Made by a program: the position numbers and the translations under genes. From assembly GCA_964574605.1 (NCBI GenBank), contig CAZNOK010000072.1, positions 1-21,638 of the forward strand: 21,638 nt of DNA, read 5' to 3'. The notes under the pieces were generated by a model, which was not told the origin of the DNA, made no database searches, and was given only the letters and a program-made list of their open reading frames with translations. The DNA comes from CAIKAP01 sp964574605 (lineage in GTDB: Bacteria; Verrucomicrobiota; Verrucomicrobiia; Palsa-1439). Numbering within the stretch: the stretch's first letter is position 1; each line of letters starts with the position of its first letter. This document shows, piece by piece, positions 16,417 to 21,638 of the stretch.

Positions 16417-16633
16417 GCGGCATTTTGATACCACAACACCGTCCCACTCGACCAGCAGTATCGGGGCAAATCGCGGCGCTGGAACAGGGAAGTCCCGATT
16501 CTGCCGCGAAACGAGGCGTCGCGATTCCGCGGCCATTCCGCAAAACCCTGCGACTTGTGCGCGGCCACAAACACGCGAGCCGTTCTGACAAACTGCTGGC
16601 CAATATCGTCACGCCTTTGATAGAAACGCTGTG
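16417..16633. promoter_or_regulatory. Divergent intergenic region between the PAS/UbiD operon and the sulfatase operon
   Basis: 217 bases without a convincing gene; open frames on both strands here are Arg/Pro-rich. It must carry the promoter of the plus-strand sulfatase operon and probably that of the minus-strand PAS gene. Toward the PAS gene, the minus strand has TTGTGG directly before TATCAAAAT, close to the ATG. Toward the sulfatases, CTGACA at about 16585 is a weak -35 candidate with no clear -10 at the right spacing. I see no operator-like inverted repeat. Confidence 0.3.
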
Positions 16634-18517
16634 ATGACAAAGTTTGTTTCAGTCGTTGCCGCGTTGCTGTTTGCGGTAGTCTCCGCTAACGGGGACAAGC
16701 CGAACATTCTCTGGATCACTGCCGAGGACATCTGTCCGAATCTCGGTTGCTACGGCGACCCGGACGCCGTGACACCGAACCTCGACAAGTTCGCCGCGCA
16801 AAGCGTGCGGTACGTCAATTGTTTCTCGGTTCATCCGTGCTGCTCACCGAGCCGGTCATGCCTCGCCACGGGCGTTTATCCGACACGGCTTGGCACGTTT
16901 CAACATCGCGGTAAAATGTGGGTGAACCCAGAACTGGGGAAGTGTTTTCCGACGTTGCTGCGCGCGGCGGGCTACTACACGTTCAATGGCAGCCGCGGCG
17001 GGACCTCCAAACTGGATTACAACTTCGAGCCGAAAGACAAACCGTGGGACAAGATCGGCTCAAAGGAAATCGAATGGCGGCATCGCGCCGCCAGCCAGCC
17101 GTTCTTCGGCCAGATCAACTTCGGTTGCACCCACCAGAGCCAATACGGGCAACGCAAACTGACGTTGCGCGTGCACAATCCGGCCACGATTCGCGTGCCG
17201 CCGTATCATCCCGATACGCCGGCGGTGCGCGAGATTTGGGCCGAATACCACAACCGGATCACGCAGATGGACGAACAGTTCGGCGCGCTGTTGAAGATGC
17301 TCGACGATGATGGTCTGGCGGATGACACGATTGTTTTCTTCTTCGGTGACAACGGCCAAGGCATCCCCGGCGGCAAAGTCTGGCTCTGGGATCAAGGTCC
17401 GCACGTTCCGCTGATCATCCGCTTCCCAACGAAATGGAAACATCTCTCGCCGGGCCGCGTCAGCGACCGGCTCGTCAGCTTCCTCGACTTCGCGCCGACC
17501 GTGCTCTCGCTGGCCGGCGTCGAGATTTCCCGCTACATGCAGGGCGTCGCGTTTCTCGGCCCCAAATCCGGCAAGCCGCGTCGTTACGTCCATGCCGCGC
17601 GCGATTTCCACGACAGCGCGGACTTCGACACGAGCCGCATGGTGCGCGACGCACGGTTCCACTACATCCGCAATTTCATGCCGCACATTGGCTGGGATGC
17701 GATCCAATACAGTTGGCAGAAAGCGCCGTTCATGCTGGAAGAATGGCGGCAGTTGGCCGAGGCGGGCAAACTCAAGGCCGACACACGCCAAGCCTGTTTC
17801 TTCCGCCGCACCAAACCGGTCGAGGAGCTTTACGACACGCAGACCGACCCGTTTCAGATGCAGAACCTCGCCGCCGATCCGGCGCACCAAGAGACGCTCG
17901 GACGCATGCGGGCCGAGTGCGTGCGTTGGATGATTGAGAACCGGGACCTTGGCCTGCTCTCGCAATACGAACTCTACGTCCGTTCCGAGAAGGATTCGCC
18001 GTTCGAAATGGGCGCCGACCCGACGCGCAATCCGATCCGTCAATTGTTTGTCGCCGCGAATGTGACGAAGCTCCCGCAGTTGTGCGCGTTGTTGAAGGCC
18101 GACGATGGCGCGGTGCGCCGCTGGGGCGCGATCGGTCTGCTGGCGTTACGCGAGAAGGCGGCACCGGCAACAGAAGCGTTGGTTGCTGCGCTGAGGGACT
18201 CGTCACCCGACGTGCGGATGACGGCGGCGGAAGCGCTTTGTGGTTTGGGTCAAGCCGATGTCGCAATGCCGGTGTTGATTGAGCTTCTCTCGCACGAGAG
18301 CCGGATCATCCGGAACGAAACGCTGCTGGCCATTTGCCGGATCGGTCCCGCCGCCAAACCCGCTCTGCCGCACTTGGACAAGGCTCTTCCATCGTGCCAG
18401 CATACCGGCATTTGGTCGCACGACAACATTGCCGAGTTGATCGCCCTCGCGCGCGCGTGCGTGGCCGGGGAACCGTCAGACAAACTCAAACTCACCCGCC
18501 AGAAATACCTGCCATGA
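16634..18517 (+). CDS. Exported sulfatase (CSPSR type) with C-terminal HEAT repeats
   Basis: 627 residues from the ATG at 16634; a GTG directly before it is an alternative. Signal peptide MTKFVSVVAALLFAVVSANG. It is a formylglycine sulfatase: metal residues in ITAEDICPNLGCYGD, catalytic Cys70 in CSPSRSCLATG (to be oxidised to formylglycine), His167 in FGCTHQSQ, Asp239-Asn240 in FFFGDNGQG and Lys248 in GGKVWLWDQGPHVPLI. The TAEDI-x-PNLGCYGD and CLATGVYPTRLGT patterns are those of planctomycetal and verrucomicrobial sulfatases related to heparan N-sulfatase. After the sulfatase domain, residues about 477-600 form HEAT-type repeats (GAVRRWGAIGLLALREKAAP, SPDVRMTAAEALCGLG, ESRIIRNETLLAICRIGPAA), an alpha-solenoid likely to mediate protein or glycan contact. 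It is the first gene of the coupled operon; its stop overlaps the next start (ATGA). It is expected in the periplasm or outside. The substrate is not determined. Confidence 0.88.
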   Translation: MTKFVSVVAALLFAVVSANGDKPNILWITAEDICPNLGCYGDPDAVTPNLDKFAAQSVRYVNCFSVHPCCSPSRSCLATGVYPTRLGTFQHRGKMWVNPELGKCFPTLLRAAGYYTFNGSRGGTSKLDYNFEPKDKPWDKIGSKEIEWRHRAASQPFFGQINFGCTHQSQYGQRKLTLRVHNPATIRVPPYHPDTPAVREIWAEYHNRITQMDEQFGALLKMLDDDGLADDTIVFFFGDNGQGIPGGKVWLWDQGPHVPLIIRFPTKWKHLSPGRVSDRLVSFLDFAPTVLSLAGVEISRYMQGVAFLGPKSGKPRRYVHAARDFHDSADFDTSRMVRDARFHYIRNFMPHIGWDAIQYSWQKAPFMLEEWRQLAEAGKLKADTRQACFFRRTKPVEELYDTQTDPFQMQNLAADPAHQETLGRMRAECVRWMIENRDLGLLSQYELYVRSEKDSPFEMGADPTRNPIRQLFVAANVTKLPQLCALLKADDGAVRRWGAIGLLALREKAAPATEALVAALRDSSPDVRMTAAEALCGLGQADVAMPVLIELLSHESRIIRNETLLAICRIGPAAKPALPHLDKALPSCQHTGIWSHDNIAELIALARACVAGEPSDKLKLTRQKYLP

Positions 18518-19935
18518 AAACCATCATCGTCACCGTCCTGTTGGTCGCCACCCTTCCTGCCGTGGCAGACAAGCCCAATATCATCTACTTCGTCATTGAC
18601 GAACTCGGCTACTACGAGTTGTCGCACATGGGGCATCCGAAGTTCCGCACGCCGAACATTGACCGGCTCGCCGCCGAGGGAACACGGTTCACGCAATTCC
18701 TCGCCGGTTCTTCCGTGTGCGCGCCGACCCGCTGCGCGTTGTTGACCGGCAAACACACCGGCCACAGCACCGTCCGCAACAACGGCGGCTTCGATCCGTT
18801 GCTGCCCGGTGAGTACACCATTGGCTCTGTCCTCAAAAGCGCTGGTTATGCCACCGGCGGCTTCGGCAAATGGGGCAACGGCGGTCGCGGCACCTCCGGC
18901 GTGCCGGAGAAACACGGCTTCGATGTTTTCTTCGGCTACTACGATCAAGTCCACGCGCACACCTATTTCCCGCGCTATCTTGTCCGCAACAGCGAGGAGG
19001 TCCCGTTGCCCGGCAACACCGGCGACCCGCGCAACGGCCAGACGTTCAGCCAGTACCGGATTTTCGAGGAAAGCAAGCAGTTCATCCGCGCCAACAAAGA
19101 CCGTCCGTTCTTCGCCTACCTTGCGTGGACGCCGCCGCACGGCCGATGGGGGCTGCCGAAAGACGACCCATCGTTGGCACTTTACAAAGACAAACCATGG
19201 AAGGACGACGTGAAGATTTATGCCGCGATGGTCAACCTCGTGGATCGCGAGCTTGGCGAAATTCGCGACCTGCTCAAGGAACTCGGCATCGCCGAGAAGA
19301 CGTTCATCCTTTTCACCGGCGACAACGGTGGCCATGAATACTTTGCCGACAAGGATCATCCGCGCGGTTTTTTCGCGCCGAATGTGAACCCGAAAACCGG
19401 CGTCGAGTTCCGCGGCGGCAAAGGCAATCTCTACGAAGGCGGCCTGCGCATACCCGCCATCGCGCATTGGCCGGGTCGCATCGCGGCCGGGCGCGTCAGC
19501 ACGCACCTCGGATATTTTCCCGACCTGCTGCCGACGTTTGCCGAACTGGCCGGCGCGCCGGTTCCGAAGGACGTTGACGGCATCTCGATTGTTCCGGAAT
19601 TGTTCCGGAAGCAACAGCCGCAGCATCGTTATCTCTACTGGGAAATCGCCAACCAGACGGCGGTCCGCATGGGCGACTGGAAAGCCTACCGCAAAGGCAA
19701 CGAGAACGCCGCGTGGCAACTCTACGATTTGTCAAAGGACATCAGCGAGACGACCGATGTGGCCGCGCAACACACTGATGTGTTGGCGCGGATGAAAGCG
19801 TTTGCCGCCGAAGCGCACCGGCCGATGCCGCAAGGCGAAATCTACGACCGCTCCCTCGTCGAAAAAGATCGCAACTATCTCGACAAACCCATAATTTCCA
19901 AACCGAAGAAGAAAAAGAAAGGAAACCAGACATGA
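18514..19935 (+). CDS. Exported arylsulfatase-type sulfatase (CAPTR variant)
   Basis: 473 residues. The start at 18514 overlaps the previous stop (ATGA) and gives a clear signal peptide (MKTIIVTVLLVATLPAVADK); longer in-frame readings run into the preceding gene. All sulfatase positions are visible: FVIDELGYYE (metal), Cys69 in SSVCAPTRCALLTGKHTGH (formylglycine site, with Thr in place of the usual Ser of CxPSR), Lys119 in FGKWGNGG, His209 in TPPHG, Asp270-Asn271 in FTGDNGGH and Lys303 in GGKGNLYEGG. The C-terminal ADxxxR-like ending is replaced by a short Lys-rich tail (PKKKKKGNQT). It presumably removes a sulfate ester that the upstream HEAT-fused sulfatase does not, as part of stepwise desulfation of one glycan; this is inferred from co-translation. 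It needs a formylglycine-generating enzyme, not encoded in this window. Its stop overlaps the next start by four bases. Confidence 0.88.
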   Translation: MKTIIVTVLLVATLPAVADKPNIIYFVIDELGYYELSHMGHPKFRTPNIDRLAAEGTRFTQFLAGSSVCAPTRCALLTGKHTGHSTVRNNGGFDPLLPGEYTIGSVLKSAGYATGGFGKWGNGGRGTSGVPEKHGFDVFFGYYDQVHAHTYFPRYLVRNSEEVPLPGNTGDPRNGQTFSQYRIFEESKQFIRANKDRPFFAYLAWTPPHGRWGLPKDDPSLALYKDKPWKDDVKIYAAMVNLVDRELGEIRDLLKELGIAEKTFILFTGDNGGHEYFADKDHPRGFFAPNVNPKTGVEFRGGKGNLYEGGLRIPAIAHWPGRIAAGRVSTHLGYFPDLLPTFAELAGAPVPKDVDGISIVPELFRKQQPQHRYLYWEIANQTAVRMGDWKAYRKGNENAAWQLYDLSKDISETTDVAAQHTDVLARMKAFAAEAHRPMPQGEIYDRSLVEKDRNYLDKPIISKPKKKKKGNQT

Positions 19936-20558
19936 AAACCAGTATCACACTGTTGGCTGCGCTCGCCCTCGCAAGCTCGAATGGCTTTGCCGGCAAAGCC
20001 ACCGACCTCAAGCCGTCGCAGCCCGGCAAACTTGTCGTGGACGAGAAATTTGCCGGCGGCGCGCTGCCCAAGCTGTGGGCTGCGGCCAAGGGCGATTGGC
20101 AGGTCCGCGACGGCGCGCTTGTCGGCAAGGAGAAGGCCTCCGACAAACACGCCGCCGTGATCGGGCTGAACCAGCCGAACCGCAATTCCGTCATCCGGTT
20201 CTCGTTTCAACTGAACGGCGCAAAGGCGCTCCATCTCAGCCTCAATCACGCGAAGGGGCATTTGTTCCGCGTCGTGGTCACCCCGGAGACGGTGTCCGTC
20301 AGGAAAGATGTGGACAAGCGGGACCCGAAATCAAAGGCCGTGGCGCTGGGCAACGCGCAGACCAAGTTCGCGACAGGCCAGTGGTACACGATGTTGGTTG
20401 AGATTGCCGGCCCGAAGGTTGCCGTGCAGACCGACAACGGCGTGAAACTCGCCGGCAGCCATCCCGGTCTCGACATGGACAAGACCGGTTACCGTTTCGT
20501 GACGACGGGCGAATCCGTGTTGATAAGCGACTTGAAAGTGTGGGAGTTGGCACGATGA
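19932..20558 (+). CDS. Small exported DUF1080-like (jelly-roll) protein
   Basis: 208 residues with a signal peptide (MKTSITLLAALALASSNGFA). The remainder is a beta-sandwich of the concanavalin/DUF1080 type: LVVDEKFAGGALPKLWAAAK, GDWQVRDGALVGKEKASDKH, NSVIRFSFQLNGAKALHLSL, TGQWYTMLVEIAGPKVAVQT, a D-G-V-x-L pattern and a terminal SVLISDLKVWEL strand. DUF1080 proteins are greatly expanded in Planctomycetes and Verrucomicrobia; members are annotated as 3-keto-disaccharide hydrolases or as GH16-like, and many may only bind glycans. I see no obvious catalytic acid pair. Four-base overlaps on both sides place it firmly in the sulfatase operon, so a role in binding or cutting the same glycan is likely. 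Confidence in the fold is higher than in any activity. Confidence 0.72.
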   Translation: MKTSITLLAALALASSNGFAGKATDLKPSQPGKLVVDEKFAGGALPKLWAAAKGDWQVRDGALVGKEKASDKHAAVIGLNQPNRNSVIRFSFQLNGAKALHLSLNHAKGHLFRVVVTPETVSVRKDVDKRDPKSKAVALGNAQTKFATGQWYTMLVEIAGPKVAVQTDNGVKLAGSHPGLDMDKTGYRFVTTGESVLISDLKVWELAR

Positions 20559-21514
20559 ACTTCACAACCACCCTGAGAATTGCAGTCGCAGTGTTGTTGG
20601 CGAGCGCGATGCAGGCCGCTGACAAACCCAAAACAAAACCAGCAACCCCCACTGTCCCTCCAACAATGGCCAACGTTGCTTACGGCGAGCACGAGCGACA
20701 GGTGCTCGATTTCTACAAGGCCAAGTCCGTCAAGCCGACACCGGTGTTGTTCTTCATCCACGGCGGCGGCTGGGTTGCGGGCGACAAGAACAGCGCCGGC
20801 GGCAGCGCAAAACAATATCTCGACGCCGGCATCTCGGTTGTTTCGATCAACTACCGCTACTCGTGGCAGGCACAGCTTGCCGGCGTGAAGCCGCCGGTCG
20901 AGTGGCCGTTGCGCGATGCGGCGCGCGCGCTGCAATTCGTCCGCAGCAAAGCCGAAGAATGGAACATTGACAAGAAACGCATCGGCGCGACAGGCGGCTC
21001 CGCCGGCGCGTGCTCGTCGTTGTGGCTGGCGTTCCACGCCGATATGGCTGACCGAAAGAGCAAAGATCTGGTGGCGCGTGAGTCCACGCGGCTCTGGTGC
21101 GCCGCCGTGACGGGCGCGCAAACGTCACTCGATCCGCAACAGTTGAAGGAGTGGACGCCAAACAGCCGCTATGGCGGCCACGCGTTTGGCTTCATGGATC
21201 CGAACGACATCAAGTCGCGCGATACACGCTTCGCTGAATTCCTCGCAGCGCGCGCGAAAGTTCTGCCGTGGATCAAGGAGTATTCGCCGTTTGAACATGT
21301 CACGCGCGACGATCCGCCCGTCTATCTCATCTACAGTTCGGCACCGGCGCTCGGCGAAACCCAGAAAGACCCGACGCACACAGCCAACTACGGCGTGAAG
21401 TTGCAGGAGAAATGCAGACGCCTCGGCGTCGAGTGCGAACTGGTTTATCCCGGCGCGCCCGACGTGAAGCACGCCAGCACGCAAGCCTACCTTATCGCCA
21501 AGCTCAAGAAATAA
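20555..21514 (+). CDS. Exported alpha/beta-hydrolase, probable carbohydrate esterase
   Basis: 319 residues; the start overlaps the preceding stop (ATGA). Signal peptide MNFTTTLRIAVAVLLASAMQAA followed by a Pro/Lys/Thr linker. It has the hormone-sensitive-lipase/BD-FAE-like pattern: HGGGW oxyanion motif (69-73), nucleophile Ser149 in TGGSAGACSS, and His306 in DVKHAST as the likely catalytic His. The catalytic Asp is not obvious; Asp272 near QKDPTH is a candidate. Enzymes of this group in polysaccharide loci remove acetyl or feruloyl groups, or act on other short esters. Its coupling with two sulfatases suggests that it deacylates the same glycan, which is inference. An in-frame ATG upstream is not used by this reading because it would lack the signal peptide. 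Its TAA shares one base with the next ATG (TAATG). Confidence 0.82.
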   Translation: MNFTTTLRIAVAVLLASAMQAADKPKTKPATPTVPPTMANVAYGEHERQVLDFYKAKSVKPTPVLFFIHGGGWVAGDKNSAGGSAKQYLDAGISVVSINYRYSWQAQLAGVKPPVEWPLRDAARALQFVRSKAEEWNIDKKRIGATGGSAGACSSLWLAFHADMADRKSKDLVARESTRLWCAAVTGAQTSLDPQQLKEWTPNSRYGGHAFGFMDPNDIKSRDTRFAEFLAARAKVLPWIKEYSPFEHVTRDDPPVYLIYSSAPALGETQKDPTHTANYGVKLQEKCRRLGVECELVYPGAPDVKHASTQAYLIAKLKK

Positions 21515-21638
21515 TGTCCCGGCTCATCAAGAGCGTCGTAATATGGATGGTGTGTGCGCTGGCGCACGCGGTCGATTCGAATCTCTTGACGAACCCCGGT
21601 TTCGACGATCCCAGCGGTCGCGGCTGGAACGCGCGCGG
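21514..21638 (+). CDS. N-terminus of an exported protein with a CBM-like start, cut by the window edge
   Basis: The ATG at 21514 shares a base with the preceding stop (TAATG) and the frame stays open to the right edge, giving 41 complete codons plus two bases. The product begins MSRLIKSVVIWMVCALAHAV, a signal peptide, followed directly by DSNLLTNPGFDDPSGRGWN. The pattern NLLxNPGFxx..GW is the usual start of CBM4/9-type and related galactose-binding-like carbohydrate-binding modules. It is the fifth gene of the coupled operon and probably a glycan-binding or glycan-cleaving enzyme, whose catalytic part lies beyond the window. Confidence 0.65.
   Translation, partial: MSRLIKSVVIWMVCALAHAVDSNLLTNPGFDDPSGRGWNAR

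Noticed and set aside
16417..16536. 40-residue N-terminal extension of the PAS protein
   Set aside because: The extension has no conserved pattern. The CLVC zinc-ribbon-like motif begins just after the internal Met, which makes that the better start.
16413..16640. 75-codon minus-strand frame upstream of the PAS gene
   Set aside because: Arg-rich, without a ribosome-binding site or known motif, and overlapping a likely divergent promoter region.
16634..21514. Typical SusC/SusD-based polysaccharide utilisation locus
   Set aside because: No TonB-dependent transporter, SusD-like protein or hybrid two-component regulator is encoded in the window, so only an enzyme operon is supported.

Overview
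The window reads as a chromosomal segment of a GC-rich Gram-negative bacterium of the PVC group, most likely Verrucomicrobiota. This is inferred from protein architecture, not from any rRNA or marker gene: long secreted subtilases that end in a calcium-binding-type DxDGDG stretch plus a C-terminal beta domain finishing in FYR[IV]RL, secreted sulfatases in series, a small secreted DUF1080-like protein, a squalene-cyclase-type alpha/alpha-toroid protein, and frequent starts without a clear Shine-Dalgarno sequence. I saw no rRNA, tRNA, CRISPR array, transposase or phage gene.

Layout. (1) 3-800, plus: the C-terminal part of an alpha/alpha-toroid (prenyltransferase/squalene oxidase repeat) protein. 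(2) 801-1123: no intact gene. It holds what looks like the C-terminal remnant of a PTS EIIA type-2 domain on the minus strand, cut off next to a GC-rich palindrome. (3) 1124-8905, minus: two very large exported subtilisin-family proteases in tandem, with P domains, jelly-roll and DUF11-like modules and a shared C-terminal module. (4) 8990-13131, plus: a 49-residue lipoprotein, a large acyl-CoA dehydrogenase, and a five-helix membrane protein with a periplasmic alkaline-phosphatase-fold domain of the YejM/PbgA or LtaS kind. (5) 13134-16416, minus: an apparent operon read as Cys-rich PAS protein, UbiD-family decarboxylase, GT39/ArnT-like membrane glycosyltransferase. Its last gene ends two bases from the convergent membrane protein. 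(6) 16634 to the right edge, plus: a tightly coupled polysaccharide-degradation operon: sulfatase with C-terminal HEAT repeats, second sulfatase, DUF1080-like protein, alpha/beta-hydrolase (esterase), and the start of an exported protein with a carbohydrate-binding-module-like N-terminus. Each gene overlaps the next by 1-4 bases (ATGA or TAATG).

How the parts work together. Regions 3 and 6 describe a bacterium that exports enzymes against proteins and sulfated, probably acylated, glycans. Region 6 looks like a desulfation and deacylation module whose glycan target cannot be read from this window. Regions 4 and 5 look like envelope and redox housekeeping with unusual details: a Thr where sulfatases have the formylglycine Cys, a single-domain PAS protein with two Cys clusters beside a prenyl-FMN decarboxylase, and two short palindromes lying in frame inside the decarboxylase gene. 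The last may be the least expected feature: REP-like elements apparently tolerated or domesticated within coding sequence.
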